From: Sediminibacillus albus
Lineage (GTDB): Bacteria; Bacillota; Bacilli; Bacillales; Amphibacillaceae
Assembly (NCBI RefSeq): GCF_900101125.1
Contig: NZ_FNFL01000001.1
Coordinates: 806,001 to 870,000, forward strand
Length of the DNA stretch: 64,000 nt
Direction: 5' to 3'
The translations under genes were made by a program, and so were the position numbers. Below the pieces are notes generated by a model. That model was not told the DNA's origin and made no database searches. It worked only from the letters and a program-made list of their open reading frames with translations. This document shows positions 52,036-61,994 of this stretch, piece after piece. The first letter of the stretch is position 1, and each line of letters starts with the position of its first letter.

Positions 52036-53199
52036 TCAAATCTGATTTAAATGTTTAATTTCGTCGAGCTGCTGCATTACTACTGTAAGCAGAGGGTCGC
52101 CATCCTGCAGTTCGGCAACTTGTTGGAGTGCTTTTTGATAGCCTTTCTCTTTGATCAGCGCCTGCATTTTCACCGCTTCTTCATCGTGGTCATTTTGATA
52201 GTTCAAGGCTGCAGCAATTGTTTTTGCCAGATACTCCGGTTCTTTACCAGTCAACTGCTGGTATAGGCTGGCTGGACGAACCAGACGATCCTTTGGACCT
52301 AATTTCCGTATCGGTCCTCTTCCAACTCTGGTCACCTCGTCCGAAATATATGGGTTCAAAAATCGCTTAATAATCTTATCAATATATTGTTGATGTTCTT
52401 CACGATTGAAGTCGTAAGTTTGAATCAACGCTTCTCCAGACTCGTATAAAGCCCCTTTGACAATTTCCTGGACATCTTTATTGTCCATGGCTTCTTTGAT
52501 AGTCGAATAGCCTATAAACCGGCCCAGGTAAGCTGGCACCGCATGCCCAGTGTTTACAGTGAAAAGTTTGCGTTCGATATACGGAGTCAGCTCCCTGACG
52601 TAGGTAATTCCATCAATCTCAGGCTTCGTTCCTTTAATCATCGATTCGTCGACAACCCATTCATAATAAGGTTCAACAGATACCTCTAATGGATCTTCAT
52701 TTGTCTGGTTGGGCACGATCCGATCCACAGCTGCATCCGGAAAACCAAACAACTGATCAAACTGGGCTTTTTCATCTTCCTGTAACTGCTCGAACACTTT
52801 CTCTTTCAACAGTGTACTTCCGCCGACCATGTTTTCACAGGCGATTAAATTAAGCGGCTGCTTGTTTGTTTTCACTCTTTCCCGGAGGCCTTTTGCGACA
52901 AGCTCAGAAATAATCTTCAACACATTTGGGCCAACGGCTGTAGTTACCACATCAGCATGGACAATTGCTTCGATAACAGCGTCCGGGTTTTCCATACTAT
53001 TTATCCCGGAAACGTCTTTAATAGTAACCTCTTCACTTTCTTCGGCAGCTAATACCACCTTGTATTGCTGTTTTTCATTTAATGCTTGAATGACTTGGTC
53101 ATTTACATCGACAAAAGTGGTATGATAGCCGGCCTGATATAGCAGTGCACCGATAAAACCACGGCCGATGTTCCCTGCCCCGAAGTGTACGGCCAACAT
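52036..53199 (-). CDS. mtlD: mannitol-1-phosphate 5-dehydrogenase
   Basis: The 387-residue enzyme has the N-terminal NAD loop VHFGAGNIGRGFIGALL, the LIACENMVGGSTLL segment and the catalytic VNTGHAVPAYLGR region. It oxidises mannitol-1-phosphate to fructose-6-phosphate. It is the last gene of mtlA-mtlR-mtlF-mtlD, one base after mtlF. Confidence 0.95.
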   Translation of the reverse strand: MLAVHFGAGNIGRGFIGALLYQAGYHTTFVDVNDQVIQALNEKQQYKVVLAAEESEEVTIKDVSGINSMENPDAVIEAIVHADVVTTAVGPNVLKIISELVAKGLRERVKTNKQPLNLIACENMVGGSTLLKEKVFEQLQEDEKAQFDQLFGFPDAAVDRIVPNQTNEDPLEVSVEPYYEWVVDESMIKGTKPEIDGITYVRELTPYIERKLFTVNTGHAVPAYLGRFIGYSTIKEAMDNKDVQEIVKGALYESGEALIQTYDFNREEHQQYIDKIIKRFLNPYISDEVTRVGRGPIRKLGPKDRLVRPASLYQQLTGKEPEYLAKTIAAALNYQNDHDEEAVKMQALIKEKGYQKALQQVAELQDGDPLLTVVMQQLDEIKHLNQI

Positions 53200-53200
53200 A

Positions 53201-53644
53201 TTAGTTCACCTCTTCGAACATGTTAAGGATGTCATCCGCAGATTGTGCATCAAGGATTTTCTGGATATTTTCCTCCTCTGAGCAAACAAGCGCAATTTTT
53301 GATAATATTTCCAAATGCTCATCACCTTTGCCAGCAATCCCGATTAACACTTTTGCTACATTACCACCGCCGAAATCGATGCCTTCCGGTACAGTTACTA
53401 CCGATAAGCCTGTTTCTTTCACTGCTTTTTTCGCATCTTCTGTTCCGTGGGGGATAGCAACATTATTCCCAATGAATGTGGAGGTGACCTCTTCTCTTTC
53501 CAGCATTTTATCTACATACGCTTCCTCGACGTAACCATTTTTCACAAGAATATTTCCAGTATAACGGATTGCTTCCTCTTTTCCATTCACCGATGCATTT
53601 AAATCTACATTATCTTTTGTCAGTATTTCTTTTGCCATGTTCAA
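53201..53644 (-). CDS. mtlF: mannitol-specific PTS enzyme IIA
   Basis: The 147-residue IIA protein has the phosphorylated histidine in GNNVAIPHGTEDAKK and the DILNMF end. It passes phosphate from HPr to the IIB domain of MtlA. AAGGAG precedes the ATG. Confidence 0.93.
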   Translation of the reverse strand: MNMAKEILTKDNVDLNASVNGKEEAIRYTGNILVKNGYVEEAYVDKMLEREEVTSTFIGNNVAIPHGTEDAKKAVKETGLSVVTVPEGIDFGGGNVAKVLIGIAGKGDEHLEILSKIALVCSEEENIQKILDAQSADDILNMFEEVN

Positions 53645-53690
53645 CCACTCCTTTAAAAATCATTAAGCAGCAGGCTGCTGCTGATTATCC

Positions 53691-55799
53691 CTATATTTTT
53701 TCGTTAATTAATTGATTTAACTGTCCCGCTATAAATTGCCGGATTTTTGCTTCATTTCCCGACTGGAACAACTGTATGCTTTTTTTATCCTTGATTACCA
53801 ATCCGCTTAAATAGCTTAGTATTTCCAATACTTCCTGACTTGTATCATCAGGCGCCAGCATCAGCAAAATATGCTTGATGTCCATGTCTTCCCCATCCAT
53901 TCCTTGCACAGTCAATGGGTGTGAAAGTGGATAAATCGCAAAACATGGCTTCAAGATATCATTGCTGCGGGTATGGTAAAGGGCCAATGAAGTATTGGGA
54001 ATCCCCAGTCCTCCCAGCCTTTCCCGTTCTAGCAGTTTCCTGCTAACCCGTTGTTCATTCTCCAGTACCTGCTCCTTTGCCAGCTTGCTGCAAATTTGCG
54101 TGAGTACCTTTGGTAATGTCCGCTCTCCAGCAAGCTGTCGGACATGAAATCCATCGAGCAGAGCCAAAATCGCTTTGGAATATTCCTGCATTGCCTGCAA
54201 ACGCGGGACAACGTCCGCGTTGTCTTGATTCTCAGGATCCTTCTCCTGCTTCTGCCTCCGGTCTGTTTTTTGACTGATTTTCCGGCGGCGAACGAATTTT
54301 TCAATTTTGTGGACGTCTGACTGCGTCAGGATTGGTGAAGCCAGTATATATTCACGGTTAATTCCCTTTAGCGGAATCGTCGAAACGACTAAATCATATG
54401 CATGCAGATTCAGCTTTTCCAGTTCGAACAATGATTTGTTATTAACTTGGTTTATTTCCGGAATTTGCTGTTTCAATCTTGTTGCCAGCATTTTAGCAGT
54501 TCCAATTCCACTGGAACAGATCACCAGCGCGTTTAATCGCAGTTCTTCTTCCGAATCCAATAAGACAGCTGCAAAGTGAAGGACAAGATAGCCGATTTCC
54601 TCTTCTGGAAAGTGAACTTCCGGGAAGATGGTGTCAACTCCTTCTTCAAGCAGCCGGAACAATTGCTGATAATCATGCCTGATTTCCTCAATCATCGGAT
54701 TTTTAATGCTCATCTCCTGCTTAAGCCGATAGATGGTCGGTTTTAAATGGGCGACAAGATCATTTAACAGCCGGGAATTATCTGTCATGTCGATATCCAG
54801 TTTTACACCGATGAAACGAATTAGTTCTTTTGCTTTAACAGCTATATCCAAACTTGTATCTTCAATCAAATACTCATGGTCAACCCGCAGTTTTGCTCCC
54901 ATTAAGTGCATGGTAATATAGCCGATTTCATCATCCGGAATCTCGATAGCCATGGCCGTTCCTAAATCACGGATCATCTTCAAGGCAATATTATATTCCC
55001 GCGTTCCTTTCAACTGCTCAAGATTATCAGCATCAAATTGGATGTTGTCTCCCTTTTGCAATCTTTCAATTGCCAAGGCAAGGTGGACAACCAATCCGAT
55101 ATAGGCACTGTCTGCCAGTTCATAAGGAAGCTCCTCCCGCAGCCGTTCCACCCTTTTTTCAATCATCATTAGCCGGTCACGGTCGACCAGGCCTAATAAA
55201 CGGGCAGAGATGGTATCAGCCTGCTGTTTAGACTTTTTCTGGATGTTTTCCCGCAGCATGGAAATGAAATCGAATTCATCGAGATGCTGAGTAATCAAGT
55301 AGCTTAGGGCTGCCCGTTTATCGGCTTCTCTTCCATCGACTTTTACCCCATACCCTCTTTTTCTTATCAGCGAGAGATGGAATCCGGAAATGTTTTCTTC
55401 TATCTTATCTAAATCATGGCTGACAGTTGCGACTGTTACCTGCAATTCATCCGCCAGAGCAAAAAGCTTGATCGGCTCATTAGTCTCCAGCAGGGTGGAT
55501 AAAATGATGGTTTGCCGTTCCTCTGGCGTATAATCCGTATGTTTTACATTGAACAAAACCAATTCCAAACGGCTTTTATTCTCTGCAGTGCCAATGATTT
55601 GGAGGCCAACCCCAGACTTTTTGTCCATCGTCAAATCATACTCGGCAATAATCGCTTCCACGCTTTTTAGATCCCTGTGAACTGTCCGGGCACTTACTTC
55701 CAGATGGTCTGCTAATTTTTTAATGGTAAGCATGTCCTGAGCCGACAATAAAAGCTCCAATATTTTTCTTTCCCGCCCAGAAATATACAGTAAAACCAC
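53691..55799 (-). CDS. mtlR: mannitol operon activator MtlR
   Basis: The 702-residue regulator has an N-terminal helix-turn-helix pair (ERKILELLLSAQDMLTIKKL), two PTS regulation domains (about 190-300 and 300-410), a GatB-like IIB domain with cysteine in VICSSGIGTAKMLATRL, and a C-terminal IIA-like domain (about 550-700). PRD and IIB phosphorylation state controls activation. The start is uncertain: GTG 55799 lies within the AGGGGG site. The order mtlA-mtlR-mtlF-mtlD matches Geobacillus stearothermophilus. Confidence 0.93.
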   Translation of the reverse strand: MVLLYISGRERKILELLLSAQDMLTIKKLADHLEVSARTVHRDLKSVEAIIAEYDLTMDKKSGVGLQIIGTAENKSRLELVLFNVKHTDYTPEERQTIILSTLLETNEPIKLFALADELQVTVATVSHDLDKIEENISGFHLSLIRKRGYGVKVDGREADKRAALSYLITQHLDEFDFISMLRENIQKKSKQQADTISARLLGLVDRDRLMMIEKRVERLREELPYELADSAYIGLVVHLALAIERLQKGDNIQFDADNLEQLKGTREYNIALKMIRDLGTAMAIEIPDDEIGYITMHLMGAKLRVDHEYLIEDTSLDIAVKAKELIRFIGVKLDIDMTDNSRLLNDLVAHLKPTIYRLKQEMSIKNPMIEEIRHDYQQLFRLLEEGVDTIFPEVHFPEEEIGYLVLHFAAVLLDSEEELRLNALVICSSGIGTAKMLATRLKQQIPEINQVNNKSLFELEKLNLHAYDLVVSTIPLKGINREYILASPILTQSDVHKIEKFVRRRKISQKTDRRQKQEKDPENQDNADVVPRLQAMQEYSKAILALLDGFHVRQLAGERTLPKVLTQICSKLAKEQVLENEQRVSRKLLERERLGGLGIPNTSLALYHTRSNDILKPCFAIYPLSHPLTVQGMDGEDMDIKHILLMLAPDDTSQEVLEILSYLSGLVIKDKKSIQLFQSGNEAKIRQFIAGQLNQLINEKI

Positions 55800-55973
55800 C
55801 CCCTAAGCTTAGGCAAAGCATGATGGTGACAAAATATAAATAAAATATTTCCTTGGTATAGTGTAAGTCTTTTTTTTCTTGTTATACAAACAAAACTTCT
55901 TTTATTTTCGTCACTAGGATTGTTGCCATTATTTAATAAGTATAGATATCCTGCTTAAAATGTACAAAGAAAA

Positions 55974-56004
55974 GCCCTCCGAAACACGCGTATCGAAGGG
56001 CCGT
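55974..56004 (-). terminator. terminator between mtlA and mtlR
   Basis: GCCCTTCGA and TCGGAGGGC pair (one G-T), followed by TTTT on the minus strand. mtlR may have partial read-through or its own promoter. Confidence 0.6.
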
Positions 56005-56015
56005 ATATATGCTTA

Positions 56016-57482
56016 TTATTTTTTTAATCGTTCTACTAGTTCTGTATATTTAGGGCTGTTCAGGAAGTTATCCACTGAAATATGATGTGCGCCAGGAAGC
56101 TTCTGCTTCGCGCGATCTGTCAAATCTTTATGAGTAATAACGATATCGGCATCATCCGGAAGCTGGTTGATAGCAGTATTCGTAACGAATACATCGATAC
56201 CTGCTTTCTTGAATTTATCTTTCAGCAAGGAAGCACCCATGGCGCTGGAGCCCATCCCGGCATCACATGCAAACACTACTTTATTAATATTTTCTGGTTC
56301 TTCCTCAGGAAGGGCTGTATTGTCCTGTTCTCCTGTATCCTGTGGCTGTGCCTCGTCAATTGCCTGGCCTTCCTGCTTGTTGAGTTGACCAGCTACAGAA
56401 CTCTTCTTCCCTTTCATTTCTTCCATTTTACCTGCCGCTGCATTTAAATCTTCACCTTCGCCTGACTTGCTTGACTTCAATATCAGAGAAGCAATCAGGA
56501 ACGAAACTACCGTAGCTACTACTACACCTAAAATCACGGGTATATGATTACCATTTGGTGCAAGTGCCAGTAACGCGATGATACTTCCAGGCGATGGCGT
56601 TGCACTAAGTCCTGCATTGAAAATGGAGAAGGTTAGTACACCACTTGCTCCCCCGCCGATAGCAGCAAGAATTAGTGTCGGCTTCATTAATACATACGGG
56701 AAATAAATTTCATGAATACCACCAACAAAGTGGATTAGCGCTGCACCTGATGCAGAGCTTTTTGACGTTCCTGTTCCGAAAACTGCAAATGCTAACAGAA
56801 TTCCTAATCCTGGCCCTGGATTTGTTTCCAACAAGAACAAAATGGATTTTCCGGCATTTGCTGCTTGTTCAACACCAAGCGGGCTCAAAATCCCGTGGTT
56901 GATAGCATTGTTCAAGAACAAGATTTTAGCTGGTTCAATGATAATACTCGTCAACGGAAGCAGACCAGCATTGACAATCACTTCAACTCCAGCAGCCAAC
57001 GCGTCTTGTAGGCCTTGGACGACAGGTCCGACAAATTTCACTGCCAACCCAGCGACAACCGCACCGAGGATACCAGCAGAGAAGTTGTTGTAGAGCATTT
57101 CAAATCCTGACTTAATTTTGTCCTGGAACACCTGATCAATCTTTTTGATTAAGTAACCACCTAGCGGTCCCATAATCATTGCACCAAGGAACATTGGAAT
57201 CTCCGCTCCAACGATCATCCCCATGGTTGCTGTTGCACCAACTACTCCGCCTCGCAAATCATAAACAAGACGTCCACCAGTAAAACCAATCAATAACGGT
57301 AGCAAGTAGTTGATCATTGGACCCACTAATTGAGCTAAATCCTCATTAGGAATCCAACCATCTGGAATAAATAAGGCAGTTATGATACCCCAAGCAATAA
57401 AAGCAGCAATGTTCGGCATTACCATACCACTCAAGTAGCTGCCAAACCGTTGTACTTTCGCACGAAAGCCTTTATCGGCCAT
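56016..57482 (-). CDS. mtlA: mannitol-specific PTS enzyme IICB
   Basis: The 488-residue transporter has an N-terminal IIC membrane domain (VQRFGSYLSGMVMPNIAAF, GVVGATATMGMIVGAEIPMF, FVGGIHEIYFPYVLMKP). After a charged linker rich in Gln and Glu (about 345-395) comes a IIB domain with phosphocysteine in VVFACDAGMGSSAMGASLL. It imports and phosphorylates mannitol. First gene of the operon. A cre-like site lies upstream. Confidence 0.95.
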   Translation of the reverse strand: MADKGFRAKVQRFGSYLSGMVMPNIAAFIAWGIITALFIPDGWIPNEDLAQLVGPMINYLLPLLIGFTGGRLVYDLRGGVVGATATMGMIVGAEIPMFLGAMIMGPLGGYLIKKIDQVFQDKIKSGFEMLYNNFSAGILGAVVAGLAVKFVGPVVQGLQDALAAGVEVIVNAGLLPLTSIIIEPAKILFLNNAINHGILSPLGVEQAANAGKSILFLLETNPGPGLGILLAFAVFGTGTSKSSASGAALIHFVGGIHEIYFPYVLMKPTLILAAIGGGASGVLTFSIFNAGLSATPSPGSIIALLALAPNGNHIPVILGVVVATVVSFLIASLILKSSKSGEGEDLNAAAGKMEEMKGKKSSVAGQLNKQEGQAIDEAQPQDTGEQDNTALPEEEPENINKVVFACDAGMGSSAMGASLLKDKFKKAGIDVFVTNTAINQLPDDADIVITHKDLTDRAKQKLPGAHHISVDNFLNSPKYTELVERLKK

Positions 57483-57541
57483 ATAAATTTCTCCTTTCAG
57501 CTATTAAAAAAGTATTTAAGAATAAATTCCTTACACTAAGC

Positions 57542-57555
57542 GTAAAGCGGTTACA
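57542..57555 (-). promoter_or_regulatory. cre-like catabolite repression site upstream of mtlA
   Basis: Read on the minus strand, TGTAACCGCTTTAC matches 12 of 14 positions of TGWAANCGNTNWCA. Located about 60 bp before the start, where CcpA would repress. Confidence 0.5.
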
Positions 57556-57832
57556 GGTTTAATTCAATTGTTTCTAAATAAGAATTTGTCACTAGTACTG
57601 TTGACATTTTTTAATTGAACAATCATCCAACGGTTAATTTGCTGTTCAAATGACTGAAGTCGTCCTTTATTTCATAAGTAAAACCAATTATATATACTGC
57701 CAGAATTTATTTACTTTTACTTTTCGTTTAGGTCCGTAGGCTTGCAACATAAAAAAAGAACCCACTCAGGGTCCCCTCTTAATTACCCGCCAGGCGGGCT
57801 GCCATTTCTCGCATACACTTATTGTGTATTGA

Positions 57833-58283
57833 TTATAAGTTCATTTTAAATCCTTCATGTGTTGCTATAAACCCTAATTGTTCATAAAAACGCAAAGCAT
57901 CCTCGCGCTTTTTATCGGATGTCAGTTGAATCAGGTGACAGCCTCGGTCCTTTGCCCGGTGAATCGCCCAACCGATCAACTTGGAACCAATCCCTTCCCC
58001 TCTTACAGAAGAAGCAGTTCTCACTCGCTCTCCATCCTCCCTGGTGGGTGATATACGGTGTAAAAGTAATTTGCTGAACCCCAATAATTTCTTTGCCCCG
58101 GCAGGCAACAATTAACTCATTGTTTGGGTCGGAAGATATCGCTTGAAATGCTTTCAAGTAGCTGTCTGGCAGTGGTTCTTCGTAACGTTCCCGTTTTTTG
58201 CCCAATACATCATCGGCAAGCATTGCCACAATCTTATCCAAGTCTTGTTCTGTCGCCAATCTAAACTGAACGTTTTCTTTCAA
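57833..58283 (-). pseudogene. GNAT-family N-acetyltransferase with internal deletion and frameshift
   Basis: TTG 58283 after GGAGGGG opens the N-terminal half (KENVQFRLATEQDLDKIVAM ... GVQQITFTPYITHQGGWRA). The C-terminal half continues in another frame from about 58050 (VRTASSVRGEGIGSKLIGWA ... DALRFYEQLGFIATHEGFKM), including the acetyl-CoA loop RGEGIGSKL. A short stretch (normally about four residues between WRA and VRT) is missing, so a deletion of roughly 10-11 bp is likely. Confidence 0.75.
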
Positions 58284-58363
58284 TGAAACCCCTCCATTAT
58301 TTAGGTAATCTAAGATTACCATAAGTGATGGGCATATATGGAAAACAAATAATCGACACCGCA

Positions 58364-58404
58364 GGAAAAAACGCCCCTCTTTTAGTCAGAGGAACGCTTT
58401 TTTT
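58364..58404 (-). terminator. terminator of the NAD(P)-binding protein gene
   Basis: On the minus strand AGCGTTCCTCT and AGAGGGGCGT pair with an internal mismatch, followed by six Ts. Confidence 0.6.
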
Positions 58405-58414
58405 GAAGGTTACA

Positions 58415-59053
58415 TTATATATTTTTCAAAGCAGTCGGTATTTCCACTTGGCCCTCGATCAAGTCGAAGGATTTATTGTAGGTATTTTGTTCTTCAAGGG
58501 AAGTAACGATTACATTAGCCACATCATCACGGCTAATCGTTCCGCGTTCCACATCTTCAGCGGCATTCACTTTTCCAGCTGGTGCCTCGTGTGTCAGGCC
58601 GCCTGGTCTAACGATTGTATAAACAAGGCCGCTGTTTCGCAGATATTCGTCTGCTTCTCCCTTCATTTGCAAGTAATATCCAAACGTTCCATCCGCTACA
58701 TCCGGCTGATCCGCGAATATGGAACTCAACATGATAAAGCGGTTGACTCCCAGTTTCTTGGCTGTATCTATTAAATGAATGGCACCATTCCGATCGACAT
58801 CTTTTGTCTTTTCCGGACCAGTTTTAGATCCAGATCCAGCCGCGAAAATGACAGCATCCATTCCATCAACCTGATCGGTTACGTCTTTCTCCAGGTCGCC
58901 AACAACTATCTTAGCCCCTAAGTTCTTTAATTCAGGAGCCTGTTGTTCCTGCCGTACCATTCCATAAGCATCATGGCCGCGCTCCACTAAATATTGAAGA
59001 ATGAGACGTCCTGTATGTCCGTTCGCACCCGCTACTAGTACTTTCATATCCAT
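58415..59053 (-). CDS. atypical SDR, NAD(P)-binding protein (YwnB-like)
   Basis: The 212-residue Rossmann protein starts MKVLVAGANGHTGRLILQYL (after an initial MD) and has VGDLEKDV, VIFAAGSGSKTG and YTIVRPGGLTHE, the NmrA/YwnB-like atypical SDR pattern. It lacks the standard YxxxK pair, so it may be a redox sensor or a reductase. AAGGAGA precedes ATG 59053. Confidence 0.83.
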   Translation of the reverse strand: MDMKVLVAGANGHTGRLILQYLVERGHDAYGMVRQEQQAPELKNLGAKIVVGDLEKDVTDQVDGMDAVIFAAGSGSKTGPEKTKDVDRNGAIHLIDTAKKLGVNRFIMLSSIFADQPDVADGTFGYYLQMKGEADEYLRNSGLVYTIVRPGGLTHEAPAGKVNAAEDVERGTISRDDVANVIVTSLEEQNTYNKSFDLIEGQVEIPTALKNI

Positions 59054-59197
59054 GCAACTCTCCTTTTCAATGATTTTCTAGTACACCAAAATTATTTCAC
59101 GCTTGTAAAAAGAAGGCAAATAATCTGTATGATGACAATTCCTGTCCTTCTGTACAACTGAAACTAGTATGAGCTGAGATAAATTACTTATACCGAC

Positions 59198-59236
59198 AAA
59201 AAAAGAGTGTGGCTCCATCAAATCGAACCACACTCC
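59198..59236 (-). terminator. terminator of the symporter gene
   Basis: GAGTGTGGTTC and GAGCCACACTC pair (one G-T) followed by seven Ts on the minus strand. Confidence 0.85.
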
Positions 59237-59244
59237 GTTTGCTT

Positions 59245-60639
59245 TTAAGCTTTTTCTGGTTTTCCAGAAGTCATCAGTGTAACGGCAATTAATACAATCA
59301 CAGCTACAGGTAGCGCAATAATGACACTATTTAAATCATATGGCTTTGCCAGAGGGATTTCCCAAATTAATGTGGTTACCACACCAGCAATCATAGAAGC
59401 AACACCACCGGTAGCGTTAACCCTCTTCCAGAAGAACACGGCCAGAATGGCTGGCGTCAAGCCGGCGCCATATACCGTATATGCATACATTTGTACTTCC
59501 AAAACCGTTGGGAAGTAAGCAATAAGTAAATAGGCAAGTACACCTAATACGATAATAAATAACTTAGTCATTTTTAATAACTGCTTGTCTGATGCATCCT
59601 TTTTCATAAATTTACCGACAATATCATAGGTGACATTGGTAGCGGCTGACAGCAAATAGGAATTCCCTGTCGTCACGATGAATGCTGTCGCTGCTGCCAA
59701 AAGAATACCGCCGACAATGGTTGGCATAACTACAGTTGTCGCCATTAATGCCATTCCCGGATCAATATCAGGGAACATGGAACGAGAGGCAAATGAGATA
59801 AATGAGATAGCTGGAGAAATAAGCAGCATCCCTATCAGCCAGCCAATTTGGGCTTTTTTAGAGGATTTATCACCAGTTGAGGAAGCGAGCCTCTGATACA
59901 TATTTTGATCGCCTAACAAAAGAAATAATGAGGGCAGTAAAAATCCCAGCAGCTGCACATTGCTTAAAGTCCCTGTCGCTGTCAGATGGTCAGCCGGAAC
60001 ATTAGCGGTAATCTCATCCCATCCGCCGGCAATCACAAAAATAGTCGGCAGCGTAATAAATAAAGCAGCTATTGCCAGAAAAGCACTCAACGCATCTGTC
60101 GGTGCTACGGAGCGTAAACCGCCAATCGTTGCCAGGAAGATAATTAAAACAGCCCCGATGATTGTTCCGACTTCGACAGACATGCCTGTTGTCAGGTTCA
60201 AGATAAATCCAAGTCCTGTCATTTGGTAAGAAACAATTCCGACGAAGGCTAATATAATAATAATACTGGCAATCATTCTAGCAGTAGATCCGTATTTTTC
60301 TTCAAGGATTCCAGAAACAGTATATTTGCCAAACTGGCGGATCTTCGGTGCAATCAAATACAATATCCCGATACCGACCAGTGTAGGTATCATCATCAAC
60401 AATGCCGGGACGATTCCATAACTAAAGGCCATGGAAGTTTCACCGCCAGAGATACTCCCGCTCCCGGTCCATGTAGCAAGCAAAGTACCTGTCAATACGA
60501 TAGTGCCTAGTCCTTTACCAGCTAATATAAAGTCTTCACTATTAGATATTTTTCTCGAAAAATAGATACCCATGGCAATCATGATGACCCCATAAGCTCC
60601 CACAAACCACAGTAATGCAGGATTATTCGTAATTTCCAC
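59245..60639 (-). CDS. sodium:solute symporter family transporter
   Basis: This 464-residue SSF protein has about 12-13 membrane segments, FSRKISNSEDFILAGKGLG, ATWTGSGSISGGETSMAFSY and YQRLASSTGDKSSKKAQIGW. GTG 60639 follows AAAGGAGAG; an upstream frame to 60678 would begin before the site. Substrate unknown: SSF carriers move sugars, proline, pantothenate, carboxylates or betaines. Monocistronic. Confidence 0.87.
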   Translation of the reverse strand: MEITNNPALLWFVGAYGVIMIAMGIYFSRKISNSEDFILAGKGLGTIVLTGTLLATWTGSGSISGGETSMAFSYGIVPALLMMIPTLVGIGILYLIAPKIRQFGKYTVSGILEEKYGSTARMIASIIIILAFVGIVSYQMTGLGFILNLTTGMSVEVGTIIGAVLIIFLATIGGLRSVAPTDALSAFLAIAALFITLPTIFVIAGGWDEITANVPADHLTATGTLSNVQLLGFLLPSLFLLLGDQNMYQRLASSTGDKSSKKAQIGWLIGMLLISPAISFISFASRSMFPDIDPGMALMATTVVMPTIVGGILLAAATAFIVTTGNSYLLSAATNVTYDIVGKFMKKDASDKQLLKMTKLFIIVLGVLAYLLIAYFPTVLEVQMYAYTVYGAGLTPAILAVFFWKRVNATGGVASMIAGVVTTLIWEIPLAKPYDLNSVIIALPVAVIVLIAVTLMTSGKPEKA

Positions 60640-60923
60640 GTTGATTGTCTCTCCTTTTTGGTTAGTTTTGAATGGCAAACTCTATCCCACAGCTTTTTAC
60701 ACACAATGTACAGGATAACATAATGAATCTTTAAATCAAATTCGGTTCAAACCAACGCACAAATGGAATATTTTTCCTTATATTGAAGATTAACTAGAGA
60801 CACTGTTGTCAGGACCGCTCTGCAGTTTTCCTTTATACAGTGGCCCCATATGAATACTTACCATACTTTAAGGATGGACCATTGCAAGAATATTATTACG
60901 AATATTTATCTTTCATACACCGG

Positions 60924-61814
60924 TTATGCCTGTTCTTTTCCAAAGTTAATGGTTATCCATTCCTTGGACTGGCGCTTATCTTTAATGATGAAGCCTTGTT
61001 TTTGAAAGGCTTCGGTAACCCGGCCGGCATTCCACTCAACAATACCTGAGACAAGGAAATCATTGGTTTTATATGCTAATTGATGCCTGTCTAAAATTTC
61101 AACGGTCTCGTCAGCCCCAATATTCATGATAACCAAATCGTAATCTTGTCTAATTCGATAATCCCCCAGCAATAAATCAGCTTGGTCGATATCCAGCTGC
61201 TGGCTAAGCTGATTTAATTCAGCATTTAAACGAATTTCTCTTTCGACTGGTTCATAATCGATGGCGTGCAGTTTATCCGCACCTCGTAATCCGGCAGCAA
61301 CAGTAAGTACGCCTGAACCAGTTCCTAAATCCAAAACAGACTTACCCTCCAACCGTTTATCAAGCAAGATCCGCAGACAGTCCTGGGTCGTTTCATGCAA
61401 GCCGGTGCCAAATGCCGCCTGTGGCTCGAACTTCATCACTTGTTTGTCTGGATATTTACTATCATCTCCAGAGTAACAGAGTACCCAGCCATTCCCGAGG
61501 TCGATGTCTTCAAAAGAGTGGCTCCATTGCTGATCATCTAATTCTCGGAAGGCTATCTCTATTTGGGGTATTTGGAGCGCCTTTTCTATTAATGGAAAAA
61601 AGGTATGCGGAAGACCAGAAAGCTCTTTTTCCTCAGCGTATATTTTTAACTCGACTGTTTCCTGTTCTATCTCCTGAAAATCATAGCCATTCTCAACTTG
61701 GATAATTTCAATCGGAGGCTCGTAATATAGGTTATAAATACCGAACGTATTTAATTTTTCGATTGCTTCGTCCACTCGTCCACGCGGGACTTTTACTACA
61801 TATTCGTATAACAT
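60924..61814 (-). CDS. PrmA-like class I SAM methyltransferase
   Basis: The N-terminal domain (YEYVVKVPRGRVDEAIEKLN) and the segment KFEPQAAFGTGLHETTQDCL followed by SAM motif VLDLGTGSGVLTVAAG resemble ribosomal protein L11 methyltransferase PrmA. The catalytic loop IMNIGADETVE replaces the usual NILA. At 296 residues it is slightly short. The divergence suggests a PrmA paralogue rather than the housekeeping gene, which normally sits with dnaJ. Confidence 0.8.
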   Translation of the reverse strand: MLYEYVVKVPRGRVDEAIEKLNTFGIYNLYYEPPIEIIQVENGYDFQEIEQETVELKIYAEEKELSGLPHTFFPLIEKALQIPQIEIAFRELDDQQWSHSFEDIDLGNGWVLCYSGDDSKYPDKQVMKFEPQAAFGTGLHETTQDCLRILLDKRLEGKSVLDLGTGSGVLTVAAGLRGADKLHAIDYEPVEREIRLNAELNQLSQQLDIDQADLLLGDYRIRQDYDLVIMNIGADETVEILDRHQLAYKTNDFLVSGIVEWNAGRVTEAFQKQGFIIKDKRQSKEWITINFGKEQA

Positions 61815-61994
61815 GCTTTTGTTCCTTTCATTTAAAAAACTTTTTGTTTCTTCAAGTATATAGATGTTCCTGGTTTCTTTTCAACCTGGCAGAACAAAAC
61901 CGGCCTACCTACACAAAAATTTTCACCTATTAAAACAGCAGCAAAACTGATAAACTATTAAAAGCTACATGATAGTCAAAATAGGAGTGTTAAT

